This document shows, one piece after another, positions 27,132-36,010 of a DNA stretch of 64,000 nt; the first letter of the stretch is position 1, and each line of letters opens with the position of its first letter. A program made the translations under genes and the position numbers. The notes under the pieces are model-generated. The model had not been told where the DNA came from and did not search any database. It saw only the letters and a list, made by a program, of their open reading frames with translations. Origin of the DNA: Candidatus Polarisedimenticola svalbardensis (GTDB taxonomy: Bacteria > Acidobacteriota > Polarisedimenticolia > Polarisedimenticolales > Polarisedimenticolaceae); contig JACXWD010000008.1 in assembly GCA_014764515.1 (NCBI GenBank), forward strand, positions 1 to 64,000, written 5' to 3'.

Positions 27132-27989
27132 ATGAAACGGATACTGCTTGTTCTGATCATCCTGTCCCTGGTCCCGGCGGCCGCATCCGCCGGAGACCTC
27201 CAGAAAGCACTGAAGAGCCGCTGGCTGGGCGCCTGGGTGGTCACCAGCGTGGAGTCGTATTCCGACTGCTCGGGGATGCATACCAACAACCGGATCAACG
27301 GCAACCTGGTGAAAAGCGGGGGCCGGTTCAGCTTCCAGGCCGGGGAACTGGCCAAGCTGGAAAAGGTGGACGCCAAACGGTCCCGGCTGGACCTGATGCT
27401 CTCGTTCCAGGAACCGCTCCTGGTACCGACCCAGGACGGCCCGTTCACCCTGTACAACGAAGTGAGCTGCAGGATCGAACTGCAGGTGGAGCTGCCCCGG
27501 CACCTGGTGAAATCCAAAGACGTGGCTGCTATCGAGGAGTTCCTGGGTATGGTTGTGGAACGGCATACCAACGTGAACTCGGCCCAGGGATCGTCCACCT
27601 GGAACATGCGCGAGATCGAATCGTACCCTGAAGACTACGAAGTCACCCTGGCCGAACATGCGGTCTGGAAGGCGACCCAGTACAACGCCATGGTGGAGGC
27701 CAAGCTGGAGATCGCCCTTGAGGAAACATCCAGGATCCCCGACCGGGTTCAGAACGAGCCGGACTACATGACTCACTTCCTGAACGGTGTGCGCACCGCC
27801 CGGGACAACCACCTGGGCAGTTGCGAGCACATGATGGGGTACATGTTCAACGGACGCAGCGGCGACACCAGCGCTCCGGCATGGCGTGACGGCAAGAACC
27901 TGGTTTACGGGCTGGAGATGATCCGGCAACTACCCCAGTGCTTCATTCCGGTTCCCAACCCTCCGATCCTCGAGACGGCCCGGAAGTAG
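27132..27989 (+). CDS. secreted protein of unknown function
   Basis: A 285-residue protein with a clear signal peptide (MKRILLVLIILSLVPAAASA, cleavage after about residue 20). The ATG at 27132 has CCGGAGG upstream; the open frame extends further but lacks export features. The mature part has scattered Cys (CSGMH, VSCRIEL, GSCEHMMG, PQCFIP), which could pair in the periplasm. I recognise no family. It stops 7 bp from the convergent sulfatase-fold gene. Confidence 0.7.
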   Translation: MKRILLVLIILSLVPAAASAGDLQKALKSRWLGAWVVTSVESYSDCSGMHTNNRINGNLVKSGGRFSFQAGELAKLEKVDAKRSRLDLMLSFQEPLLVPTQDGPFTLYNEVSCRIELQVELPRHLVKSKDVAAIEEFLGMVVERHTNVNSAQGSSTWNMREIESYPEDYEVTLAEHAVWKATQYNAMVEAKLEIALEETSRIPDRVQNEPDYMTHFLNGVRTARDNHLGSCEHMMGYMFNGRSGDTSAPAWRDGKNLVYGLEMIRQLPQCFIPVPNPPILETARK

Positions 27990-27996
27990 GACCTGG

Positions 27997-30057
27997 TCAG
28001 GGCGCTCCGAGTCGCTCTTCCAGCACCGGCGTCAGGGGGTAGCCCGGGTGGGCCTGTTTAAGCCTGCCCAGCCACTCCCTGGCCGCCTGCACCTCGCCCA
28101 ACCGCAGCGAGACCTTGGCTGTATTGAACAGGGCGTCGGCATGATCCGGCGCCAGTTCCAGGGTCCTGAGATAGGCCGACCGGGCGGCCGGTAGATCCCC
28201 GCCCTTCTCTTCAAGGATCCCCAACTGGTTCCAGGCGTCCGCCATGGCCGGCTCCTGGTCCAGGGCGGCGCGGAGCATCTCCCTGCCGCCGTCCAGATCG
28301 CCACGTTTCCCCAGTGTGGTTCCAAGAGCGGCCCGCACCGCCGGCTGCTCCCGGTCCAGGGCCAGAGCCTGGCGATACGCTTCTTCGGCATGGACCAGGT
28401 CTCCTGCGGAAAACAGGGCGTTGCCCAATCCGAACCAGGTGGAAGGATCGGCAGGCTGCAGTTCTGCAGCCGCCTGGTATTCCCGGGCCGCTCCCCCCGG
28501 ATCCCCGGAGATGTGCAGGGCGTTGGCCAGGTTCCTGCGGATCTCCCAGTTCCCCGGCGCCAGTTCCGCCGCCCGGCGCAGATCGGCCAGCCCCTCTAGC
28601 GCGCCGGACACCGCCAGCACACCGGCCAGGGCCAGGGCGCCCGGGTTGTCCGGATCAACGGCCAGCACTTCATCGGCCACTACCCCGGCCTGCTCCGGAT
28701 TACCTGTCGCCAGCAAGGCTCCGGCCCGGATCAGCTGGTTATGAATCGCCACACGGTCCTTGGGATCCGCCGACGATCCTGCCGTTCCCTCGACGCCGTC
28801 CCCGCCGGACAGGTAGCCGAGACTCATGAGCCGGCGGCGCTCCTCGCTGTCCAGCCCCGGCCCTTCGCTCATAGGCGGCGGCGGGAGGAGGTCCACCATG
28901 GCGGCAAGCCTGCGTTGCCACTCCCGGACCTCTTCCGGCCGGCTGCCGGCCAGGTTGTTCAACTCTTCCCTGTCCGCCGCCATGTCGTAAAGCTCCGGCC
29001 TGGGGGCTGCGATGAACCGTGTTGCGCCGTCATGGAGGGAGTACAGGGGAGCCCAGCCGTAAGCCCTCAGGGAGAGTTCGCCCTCGGCATAAACCAGCGG
29101 CTGCTCCACTGGAAGGGACATCGGTGGAACCTTCATGATCTCAAGGAGGGTCGGAACCAGGTCCACCACGCTCACCGGGTCGTCGCGAACCGTCCCGGCG
29201 TCCAGAATACCGGGCATGTGGAGGATCAGGGGGACCTGGATGGTGGAGCGGTAAATGAACAGGCCGTGGGTGTTCTCCCCATGTTCACCCAGGCTCTCAC
29301 CGTGGTCCGACAACACGGCAATCAAAGTGTTTTCAAGCATCCCCCGGGACTCGAGCCCGGACAGCAGCCTGCCGATCTCGGAATCGACATACGCCACTTC
29401 ACCGGCGTAAAGATCATCCCGGTAACGTGACGCAAACGGCTCGGGAGGATCGTACGAAGAGTGGGGGTCGTAGTAATGCACCCATTGGAAAAACGGCTTG
29501 CCGCTCTGGGGCAGCAGTCCGGCCAGCACCTGGTCGGTAGTCTCCCCTGCTTTCCGTTCCAGGATCTCACGGAACTCCACCGACGCGCCCCCTGGTCGGA
29601 TCGGAGCGCCGGCGTGTGGCTCGTCGTAGGTGTCGAAACCCTGGTCCAGGCCGAATATTTTCGAGAGCACGATGCTGCTCACCGCCGCCCCGGTGCTGTA
29701 CCCGTTTTCGCCAAGGTGCTCCGCCAGGGTCCGGACCCCTTCAGGAAGCCGGAAGTTGGTGTTCTCCCGGATACCGTGGGACGGCGGCTGGAGACCTGTC
29801 AAGATCGAGGCGTGGGACGGCAGGGTCAGGGGCGTCACGGTCCAGGCGTTGTCGAATCGGACCCCTTCCGCCGCCAGCCGGTCCATGACCGGTGTCTCCA
29901 CCGATCCGCCGTAACAACCGAGGACGTCGGCACGGGTGGTGTCCACGGTGATGAGCAGGAGGTTGGGCGGCCGGCCATCTGAACTGGTCCCCCCTCCACA
30001 GCCCACCGCTGCCAGCAGGAGCAACAGGGATAGTGCAACCCTGCTGCCGGCGTTCAT
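27997..30057 (-). CDS. sulfatase-fold lipoprotein with C-terminal TPR repeats
   Basis: A 686-residue lipoprotein: a signal peptide ends in the lipobox AAVGC (Cys20). An alkaline-phosphatase/sulfatase domain spans about 30-400 (LLLITVDTTRADVLGCYG with metal Asp, VLSDHGESLGEHGE near the end), followed by about six TPR units (about 430-680). The nucleophile region reads TLPSHASILTG. A formylglycine sulfatase would need C/S-x-P-x-R, so the nucleophile is probably Thr, as in phosphoethanolamine transferases. The substrate is unknown. A short coupled ORF lies just upstream. Confidence 0.87.
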   Translation of the reverse strand: MNAGSRVALSLLLLLAAVGCGGGTSSDGRPPNLLLITVDTTRADVLGCYGGSVETPVMDRLAAEGVRFDNAWTVTPLTLPSHASILTGLQPPSHGIRENTNFRLPEGVRTLAEHLGENGYSTGAAVSSIVLSKIFGLDQGFDTYDEPHAGAPIRPGGASVEFREILERKAGETTDQVLAGLLPQSGKPFFQWVHYYDPHSSYDPPEPFASRYRDDLYAGEVAYVDSEIGRLLSGLESRGMLENTLIAVLSDHGESLGEHGENTHGLFIYRSTIQVPLILHMPGILDAGTVRDDPVSVVDLVPTLLEIMKVPPMSLPVEQPLVYAEGELSLRAYGWAPLYSLHDGATRFIAAPRPELYDMAADREELNNLAGSRPEEVREWQRRLAAMVDLLPPPPMSEGPGLDSEERRRLMSLGYLSGGDGVEGTAGSSADPKDRVAIHNQLIRAGALLATGNPEQAGVVADEVLAVDPDNPGALALAGVLAVSGALEGLADLRRAAELAPGNWEIRRNLANALHISGDPGGAAREYQAAAELQPADPSTWFGLGNALFSAGDLVHAEEAYRQALALDREQPAVRAALGTTLGKRGDLDGGREMLRAALDQEPAMADAWNQLGILEEKGGDLPAARSAYLRTLELAPDHADALFNTAKVSLRLGEVQAAREWLGRLKQAHPGYPLTPVLEERLGAP

Positions 30058-30167
30058 TCCTGTGGCCTCGCCGCCGCGATTTTTTCCAAGCGGCTGGCGA
30101 CGCCGACCGCACAGGACAACAGGTGGGCCTTGATCTCGGTGCGGTTAATGACGTGCTGTCGGATCAT
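30054..30167 (-). CDS. possible 37-residue leader ORF coupled to the sulfatase-fold gene
   Basis: An ATG at 30167 opens a frame whose TGA overlaps the ATG of the downstream lipoprotein gene (ATGA). The peptide begins MIRQHVINRTEIKAHL and is basic overall. The overlap is like the real operon junctions of this genome, but there is no convincing ribosome site and no known family. Confidence 0.3.
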   Translation of the reverse strand: MIRQHVINRTEIKAHLLSCAVGVASRLEKIAAARPQE

Positions 30168-30547
30168 GGGGCGAAGTTTAACAGACTAGACGGGGAACCT
30201 TCCCGATTCCGTTACACCGGAAGAATAAGCAAGAAGGAGATGTTCGGCTCAATGTTCCTGGAGATCACGGCGGAGATTCTGGACTGAGGGTTTCTCCGGC
30301 AGGTCACGGGGAGCCAGTTTTCTGCGGGACTCGAGCTTGCCGGTCCACTCGCGCGGGTGGAGACCGTAGGGGCGCAGATCGGACGAGGTTTCCATCCCGG
30401 CCCTCCGGGATAACCAGCCCGCAATTTTCCGCGTGACGTTGTTCATGGCATGTCCGATTCCAAACAGCTGCCTTGAAGGTACCACGGTTCAGGTGGTCAC
30501 GGTCGCATTGGCAATGGAGTTTTTCGGTGGCCGGACCGGTCAATCCG
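30168..30547. other. 380 bp stretch without a confident gene
   Basis: Between the lipoprotein region and the DUF190 gene only weak ORFs are seen. One minus-strand frame at 30249-30446 is listed separately. There is no clear terminator, repeat or RNA gene. The sequence around 30450-30547 is somewhat more AT-rich and may hold a promoter for the leftward transcript. Confidence 0.4.
30249..30446 (-). CDS. hypothetical small basic protein
   Basis: A 65-residue frame from the ATG at 30446 with many Arg and Lys (MNNVTRKIAGWLSRR at the start, then DLRPYGLHPREWTGKLESRRK). The codon pattern is plausible for this genome, but the ribosome site is weak and no family is recognised. It could be a chance frame in a GC-rich region. 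Confidence 0.33.
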   Translation of the reverse strand: MNNVTRKIAGWLSRRAGMETSSDLRPYGLHPREWTGKLESRRKLAPRDLPEKPSVQNLRRDLQEH

Positions 30548-30886
30548 TTATTTTTTTGATCCACGGTAAAGACGGATCTCCACTTTCTCCAGTGTTGCCA
30601 ACCCTTCTTCCACCGCCTGGTCCACCAACGGCATGAACGCATCGATCTTTTCCCGGGCGTCAACGATCTCCACAACCACCGGCAGGTCGGCGGACATCCG
30701 CAGGACCTTGGCCGTGTGCAGCCGGCTGTTGGCGCCGAAACCTTCAAGGCCTCTCAGCACCGTGGCGCCGGCCAGCCCATGCTCACGGGCCTTCAGCACC
30801 AGCCACTCGTACAACGGTCGGCCCTCGTGGTGATCGCCTTCCCCGATGAAGATCCTGAGCAGAACACCTTCTTCCGGAAGAACCAT
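30548..30886 (-). CDS. DUF190 family protein (fluoride-channel partner)
   Basis: A 112-residue PII-like alpha/beta protein of the DUF190 family (LLRIFIGEGDHHEGRPLYEWL at the start, GATVLRGLEGFG, VVVEIVDAREKI). Members are repeatedly found beside crcB/fluC fluoride channels, as here, with an 8 bp gap. It probably senses or modulates the channel, but its molecular role is not established. Confidence 0.9.
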   Translation of the reverse strand: MVLPEEGVLLRIFIGEGDHHEGRPLYEWLVLKAREHGLAGATVLRGLEGFGANSRLHTAKVLRMSADLPVVVEIVDAREKIDAFMPLVDQAVEEGLATLEKVEIRLYRGSKK

Positions 30887-30894
30887 GGGTCACC

Positions 30895-31287
30895 TCACAA
30901 CAGGCCGGAGGCGGCATAACCGGCCCAGACCGCAAACACCACCAGCAACAGGTGGATCCCGACATAGACAGCGGCCCGCAGGTGCTGGCCGTCCTGCAGC
31001 AGGCCGAAGGTTTCATACCCGAACGTGGAGAAGGTGGTGAACCCTCCCAGAACCCCGATGAACAGGAACAGGCGCATTTCGGGGCCGATCAGCTGTCTCG
31101 CCTCCGCGAGCCCTGCCAGGAACCCGATGGCGAGGCAACCGGCGGCGTTGACGGCGAAGGTGCCGTACGGAAAGGTCGTGAACGGGAGCATCCGGTGCAC
31201 CGCGCCGCCCATGGCGTATCGCAGCACCGAGCCTATGAACCCGCCGGAGCCGACCAGGATCCCCTGCATGAGCCAATCGGTTTTCAC
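30895..31287 (-). CDS. crcB: fluoride ion channel CrcB/Fluc
   Basis: A 130-residue inner-membrane protein with four helices that forms a dual-topology dimeric fluoride exporter. Family motifs are GGFIGSVLRYAMG at the N-terminus, GTFAVNAAGC near residue 45, and GGFTTFSTFGYET, which holds the pore Phe and the central Na site. No fluoride riboswitch fits in the 56 bp before the divergent TonB-C gene, so control must differ from the classical crcB switch. Confidence 0.95.
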   Translation of the reverse strand: MKTDWLMQGILVGSGGFIGSVLRYAMGGAVHRMLPFTTFPYGTFAVNAAGCLAIGFLAGLAEARQLIGPEMRLFLFIGVLGGFTTFSTFGYETFGLLQDGQHLRAAVYVGIHLLLVVFAVWAGYAASGLL

Positions 31288-31343
31288 CGGAGCAGTCTAC
31301 AACGAGGCTAGAGCTGAACGGTAGTTCGGGTTACCATGGCTCC

Positions 31344-32081
31344 ATGCTTCGCCGTCGATTTTCCGTCATCCTGGTCAGCATCGCCCTGGCAGCCCTGCCA
31401 GTGGCGGCGGAAGTGCTGTTCCCCGAGTTCCTGGAGGAGGCCGGCCCGGCGATTGGCGCCGCGGATCAGTCCTGCCCGGTGGCCGAGAGCACGCCCTGGA
31501 CCGAATCCGGGCAGTTCTCCACCTGTGCCGCCGTGGATTCGGATTTCAAACAGTTCAAGAAACTATGGCGGCGCCTGCTCCTGGACAGTCCGTCATTCCA
31601 GATCGCCCCGAGGGAGAACTGGAACCGACTGGCCAGCGGCATCCGCACCAACCTGTTCCGCTACTACGGTTTCCCGGGCAACGTCTACTTCGACGAGGAA
31701 CAGGCCCTGGTGTTCTTCACCGTCCATGCCACTCTGTCCCCCTGCCCCGGCCCGAATCCGATGTTCCCGGGTAAGGATGAAACGGTCTACCGGGTCGGGT
31801 CTCCGGGAGTGATCAAACCTGAAAAGGCGATCTCCGTGGACCCCCGTTTCCCTCGCTCGCTCCGGAAGGTCCGCACCGGAGGCGCCGTAATCCTGCGATC
31901 GATCATCGACCCCAGCGGCGTGCCGACCCGCCTCTGTGTCCTGCAGTCCAACCCGGACAACCAGGACATGAAAGACTCGGCCATGGAAGCGGTGCAACGC
32001 TGGCGCTATGACCCGGCACTGAAAGACGACACACCGGTGCCGTTTTACCTGACGATCCAGGTGAATTTTGCGTTGCAGTAG
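31344..32081 (+). CDS. secreted TonB C-terminal domain protein
   Basis: A 245-residue protein with a signal peptide (about 1-22, ending in VAAEV) and a TonB C-terminal domain at about 160-245 (GGAVILRSIIDPSGVPTRLCVLQS, then AVQRWRYDPALKDDTPV). It lacks the transmembrane anchor plus Pro-rich spacer of a working energy transducer, so it is a TonB-C-like periplasmic protein, a type common in Acidobacteriota. Its role is unknown. It is divergent from crcB. Confidence 0.8.
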   Translation: MLRRRFSVILVSIALAALPVAAEVLFPEFLEEAGPAIGAADQSCPVAESTPWTESGQFSTCAAVDSDFKQFKKLWRRLLLDSPSFQIAPRENWNRLASGIRTNLFRYYGFPGNVYFDEEQALVFFTVHATLSPCPGPNPMFPGKDETVYRVGSPGVIKPEKAISVDPRFPRSLRKVRTGGAVILRSIIDPSGVPTRLCVLQSNPDNQDMKDSAMEAVQRWRYDPALKDDTPVPFYLTIQVNFALQ

Positions 32082-32180
32082 CCGTAGGGCCCTCGTCTTC
32101 TTTTCCCTGTACCTCCGCCCGGTTCTCCTGTAAGTTTTTAGCTTATGCCGCCGGCTGACGGGCCGGATCAGGAGGAAACC

Positions 32181-33989
32181 GTGGCTGAAACCAAGCAGGG
32201 GCTGCTGAGTATCATCAAGAGCTACCCTTCCCAGTTCTGGGTCGCCAACACCATGGAGATCTTCGAGAGGATGTCCTGGTACGGCTGGTTCACCGTCATG
32301 GCGTTGTACGTCACCGGGTCGGTGGAGACCGGCGGACTCGGCTTCACCACCGAGACCCGGGGCGCTCTGCAGGCGATCGTCCCGTTCTTCCTGTACGTCA
32401 TCCCGGTGTTCACCGGGGCGCTGGCGGATCGTTACGGGTTCAAGAAAACATTCATCACCTCGTACTTCGTAATGATTGCCGCTTACTACCTGCTGGGGCA
32501 GTTCACCACGTTCCCGACGTTCTTCATGGCGTTCATGTTCGTGGCGGTCGGCGCCGCGCTGTTCAAACCTGTCGTGGTCGGCACTGTGGCCAAGGTAACC
32601 ACCGAAGGCAACTCCGCCACCGGGTTCGGCATCTTCTACATGATGGTGAATATCGGCGGGTTCGCCGGGCCGATCGTGGCCGGCATCGTCCGGGGCCAGG
32701 GCTGGAAGTGGGTGTTCGTGGCCTGCTCGTTCTGGGCGTTCATCAACCTGATCATCGTTCTTACCCTGTACCGAGAACCGAAGATCGAGGACAGCCAGCG
32801 CCAGGGCGGGCTACAGAAGGTGCTGGACAACATGGTGGAGGTGCTGGGCAACGTCCGGTTCTTCCTGACCGTGTTCGTCGTTCTGTTTGCACTGATGTTC
32901 GCAAACTTGCGGATCGGCTGGTTCGAGCACTTCACGTGGCTGCACTGCGCCATCTTCGTGCCTGTCTGGCTGATAGGCAACGCCGTCTACGATCTGATGC
33001 TTCCCAAGGGTAGCGGCCAACCGACCCCGGCCGGTGAGATCAAACGGCCGGCGATGATGAAGCGGATGCACTGCAGCAACTGGCGGTTCGCCCTGTTCCT
33101 GCTGATCATGTCCGGGTTCTGGACCAGCTTCAACCAGATCTTCTACACAATGCCGGAATATATCCGTGACTTCACCGAAACCCGCCCAATGATCGAATTC
33201 GTCCAGAACACCTACGACAACACTTTGGAATGGGCCTTCGGGGCACGAGATATCTCCCCGGCAGTCGCGACCATCAACCAGGATGAGCAGGCACAGATCG
33301 TCCACCACCTCCGAGCCGCCATCGACGGCGGGCTGACACCTGCCGCGCTGGAAGAGGCTTCACGGGAACTGCTGCACAGCAAGGTCCGGATCACTCCGGA
33401 TGCACTCCAGGTGGCCATCGACCGAGGTGGAGGGGATGTTGATTCCATCACCGCCGGGATCATGGAGAGCTCGCGGCAGTTCAACCCCGAGTTCGTCGTC
33501 AATATCAATGCCGGTGCGATCGTTCTCTTCCAGGTATTCATCTCCTTCCTCATGGCCCGGTTCCATCGATTCACCACCATGATCGTCGGGATGGTCATCG
33601 CAGCTGTCGGCATTGGATTTGCCATGTTTGCCGGAACTCAGGGAATAATCGGCCTCGGCGGGTCGATCTGGGTTGTCGCACTCGGCCTGTTCATATTCTC
33701 GTTCGGGGAGATGATGGCCAGCCCCACCAGCCAGGAGTATGTAGGCAGGATCGCCCCTAAAGACAAGAAGGCGCTGTACATGGGGTATTACTTCGTCGCC
33801 ATCGCCCTGGGCAACCTGTTCGGGGGCATCCTCTCCGGTGAGCTATACGGCAAACTGGCCCGGGACATGCAGCGACCGGATCTGATGTGGCTTACGTTCG
33901 GCGCCCTGATGCTGTTCACGGCGCTGATTTTCGTGCTGTACAACATATTTGCCCTGCCTAAGCACAAGGCCGAGGCACTGACACCTTGA
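32181..33989 (+). CDS. POT/PTR-family proton-dependent peptide transporter
   Basis: A 602-residue MFS protein of the POT family importing di- or tripeptides with protons. The hallmark ExxER motif is EIFERMSWYGWF in helix one; FYMMVNIGGFAGP and the late SFGEMMASPTSQEYVGRIAP are also family features. A long insert (about residues 340-440) between helices is polar. The GTG at 32181 is preferred over an ATG at 32145 because AGGAGG lies five bases upstream. It is followed after 16 bp by an M19 dipeptidase, which fits peptide use. Confidence 0.9.
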   Translation: MAETKQGLLSIIKSYPSQFWVANTMEIFERMSWYGWFTVMALYVTGSVETGGLGFTTETRGALQAIVPFFLYVIPVFTGALADRYGFKKTFITSYFVMIAAYYLLGQFTTFPTFFMAFMFVAVGAALFKPVVVGTVAKVTTEGNSATGFGIFYMMVNIGGFAGPIVAGIVRGQGWKWVFVACSFWAFINLIIVLTLYREPKIEDSQRQGGLQKVLDNMVEVLGNVRFFLTVFVVLFALMFANLRIGWFEHFTWLHCAIFVPVWLIGNAVYDLMLPKGSGQPTPAGEIKRPAMMKRMHCSNWRFALFLLIMSGFWTSFNQIFYTMPEYIRDFTETRPMIEFVQNTYDNTLEWAFGARDISPAVATINQDEQAQIVHHLRAAIDGGLTPAALEEASRELLHSKVRITPDALQVAIDRGGGDVDSITAGIMESSRQFNPEFVVNINAGAIVLFQVFISFLMARFHRFTTMIVGMVIAAVGIGFAMFAGTQGIIGLGGSIWVVALGLFIFSFGEMMASPTSQEYVGRIAPKDKKALYMGYYFVAIALGNLFGGILSGELYGKLARDMQRPDLMWLTFGALMLFTALIFVLYNIFALPKHKAEALTP

Positions 33990-34005
33990 AGAACCGGAGA
34001 TCACG

Positions 34006-35235
34006 TTGAAATATCGAATCCTGATGGCAGCCGCCCTGCTGCTGACCGCTTGCGGATCACCTGCCGATGTCACACCGCCGGGCGGGCCGGGGGCCCAGGA
34101 TGTCTCGGCGGAACAGATCGCCCGGGACGTTCTGATCATAGACACCCATGTTGATGTTCCCTATCGCCTGAGGGAAAGTCCCGACGATATTTCGGAGCGG
34201 ACCGAGGGCGGCCACTTCGATTTTCCCCGTGCCGTGGAAGGGGGTCTGAACGCGCCGTTCATGTCGATCTATGTACCCTCGAAGTACGAAGACAACGGCG
34301 CCAGGGCGGTGGCGGACGAGCTCATCGACCTGGTGGAGCAATTCCAGAACGACTGGCCGGACAAGTTTGCCGTGGCGACTTCCCCGGACCAGTTGCTGGA
34401 ACACAAGGACAAGGGACTGATCTCCCTGCCCATGGGGATGGAGAACGCCTCCCCCATGGAAGGGGACCTGAAGAACCTGCACCACTTCTTTGATCGGGGT
34501 ATCCGGTACATCACCCTGACCCACGACAGGTGCAACCATATCGGCGATTCTTCTTACGATAAGGAGCGGATCTGGCACGGTCTCAGCCCGTTCGGTGAAG
34601 AGCTTGTGCAGGAGATGAACCGGATCGGGATGATGGTGGACATCACCCACGTATCCGACGAGACCTTTTACGCCGTGATGGAGATCAGCAAGGCTCCGGT
34701 CATCGCATCCCACTCCTCCTGCCGGGAATTCACACCGGATTTTGAACGCAACATGAACGACGACATGATCCTCAAGCTGGCGGGCGGCGGCGGCGTGATC
34801 ATGATCAACTTCGGATCCGCATTTCTGGACGGCGCCGCCCAGAAACAGACCTGGGGGTACTGGGACGCCTGGAAGGAATACTCGGAGGCCAACGGCGGTG
34901 AGATGAAGCATGGCGGCATGGACGGCTTCAAGGAACAGTACTGGACAGAACACGAGAAGATCACCGGGGACGTGGGAACGATCGCCGATCATATAGACCA
35001 CGTCGTCGCCCTGGTCGGGATAGACCATGTGGGCATCGGATCCGATTTTGACGGCATCGGCACCCTCCCCAAGGGTATGGAGAACGTTACCGGGTATCCC
35101 AACCTGGTCCGCGAACTCCTTTCCCGGGACTATTCTCGTGAAGAGATCGAGAAGGTCCTTTCGGGAAACATCCTCAGGGTATGGCGGCAGGTGGAACAGA
35201 TTTCCGGGGAAATCCGGACCGGAGAACAGTCTTGA
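34006..35235 (+). CDS. membrane dipeptidase (peptidase M19), lipoprotein
   Basis: A 409-residue renal-dipeptidase-like metallopeptidase that splits dipeptides. The N-terminus is a lipoprotein signal (LLLTACGS, Cys16). Binuclear zinc ligands are visible: DTHVDVP, the bridging Glu in GMENASP, then THD, VIASHSSCR and GIGSDFDG. The start codon is TTG with CGGAG upstream. It is probably co-transcribed with the peptide transporter before it. Its stop overlaps the TTG start of the next small gene. Confidence 0.92.
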   Translation: MKYRILMAAALLLTACGSPADVTPPGGPGAQDVSAEQIARDVLIIDTHVDVPYRLRESPDDISERTEGGHFDFPRAVEGGLNAPFMSIYVPSKYEDNGARAVADELIDLVEQFQNDWPDKFAVATSPDQLLEHKDKGLISLPMGMENASPMEGDLKNLHHFFDRGIRYITLTHDRCNHIGDSSYDKERIWHGLSPFGEELVQEMNRIGMMVDITHVSDETFYAVMEISKAPVIASHSSCREFTPDFERNMNDDMILKLAGGGGVIMINFGSAFLDGAAQKQTWGYWDAWKEYSEANGGEMKHGGMDGFKEQYWTEHEKITGDVGTIADHIDHVVALVGIDHVGIGSDFDGIGTLPKGMENVTGYPNLVRELLSRDYSREEIEKVLSGNILRVWRQVEQISGEIRTGEQS

Positions 35236-35411
35236 TCAAACTCATAAAGGTCGTGGATACCGATGGCATGGCGGTGCACTTCAACCCGGAACATGTCACC
35301 CATGTGCAACCGGCGTCGAACGATACGTCCGTCATCACCTTCACCCACGGGGAAAAGGTCGAGGTCAAGCTCCACGTCGACGACGTGGCCAGCCGCATCA
35401 CCCGCGCCTGA
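35232..35411 (+). CDS. small protein resembling FlbD
   Basis: A 59-residue protein read from a TTG that overlaps the dipeptidase stop (TTGA), giving LIKLIKVVDTDGMAVHFNPE at the N-terminus. The pattern of short beta strands, an Asn-Pro-Glu segment and VITFTHGEKVEVK resembles FlbD (PF06289), although no flagellar gene is near. ATG-initiated versions of the frame begin inside the dipeptidase. Two bases after its stop the REP-like repeat begins. Confidence 0.55.
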   Translation: MIKLIKVVDTDGMAVHFNPEHVTHVQPASNDTSVITFTHGEKVEVKLHVDDVASRITRA

Positions 35412-35412
35412 C

Positions 35413-35508
35413 GGGGACAGCAACCGAAACCCGGGTTTCGGTGACAGCATTACAGTTTTGCGGAAACGGATAGGTGTCCCTGAAACTAGGGTTTCGGTTG
35501 CTGTCCCC
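35413..35508. repeat. paired REP-like hairpins (REPIN-type element)
   Basis: A 96 bp unit bounded by a perfect 20 bp inverted repeat at 35413-35432 and 35489-35508, starting GGGGACAGCAACC on each strand. The left arm contains an 18 bp perfect palindrome (35424-35441), and the right arm a weaker GAAAC/GTTTC hairpin. Two REP units in opposite orientation are the typical target product of RAYT transposases, and the termini share GGGGAC with the RAYT element at 17.2 kb. The right arm lies inside the GNAT gene. Confidence 0.75.
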
Positions 35509-35986
35509 GAATCTTTTTGAAGCCGTACTCTACCGAGCGGGAGAGGTCGTGGAGGGCGCGGGTCTCCCCGGTGCGGACGTACCCTACCGCCTCGTACGCC
35601 CGATGTGCCGCCTCGAACCGGGTGTCGGACCAGCAGATCAGCCGGAGGATACCGAGTTCGGCGGCGTATGCCTCCGGGTATTCGATCAGTTTCCGGCCCA
35701 GCCCTTTTCCTCGCCGGGAGACGGCCAGGTAGACCTTCTTGACCTCCAGAACCTTCTCGCCGGCGCTGTCCGGGAACACCCGGCAGGCGGTGCAGCCGAC
35801 TACCCTGCCCTGATCCTCCAGCACCCAGAACCGCGTATGGGACCGGGCCGGGGCCAGCAGGCCCGCCTCTTCCCGCTCCACGTCCATGACGCAGCCCGGG
35901 TACTCCAGGAACGCGGCGGTGATCAGCCGGATGATCGCCGGGGAATCCCCGGGCACCGCATCCCGTAGTCGGATCGAATCACTCAT
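35486..35986 (-). CDS. GNAT-family N-acetyltransferase with a repeat-derived C-terminus
   Basis: A 166-residue acetyl-CoA-dependent acetyltransferase. The acetyl-CoA loop is RRGKGLGRKLI, followed by LRLICWSDTRFEAAHRAYEAVGY. The domain reaches its natural end at YGFKK, and the last residues (GQQPKP) and stop are encoded by the right arm of the REP-like element. I use the ATG at 35986; ATGs at 35995 and 35998 would abut the divergent malQ start. The acceptor is unknown. Confidence 0.85.
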   Translation of the reverse strand: MSDSIRLRDAVPGDSPAIIRLITAAFLEYPGCVMDVEREEAGLLAPARSHTRFWVLEDQGRVVGCTACRVFPDSAGEKVLEVKKVYLAVSRRGKGLGRKLIEYPEAYAAELGILRLICWSDTRFEAAHRAYEAVGYVRTGETRALHDLSRSVEYGFKKIRGQQPKP

Positions 35987-36010
35987 CGGTTTCATCATAT
36001 GATGGACCGC

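Noticed and set aside
31288..31343. fluoride riboswitch before crcB
   Set aside because: Only 56 bp separates crcB from the divergent gene, and no crcB-motif RNA sequence is seen.
35424..35441. palindrome as a transcription terminator
   Set aside because: No U-run follows on either strand, and the hairpin is part of the paired REP-like element.
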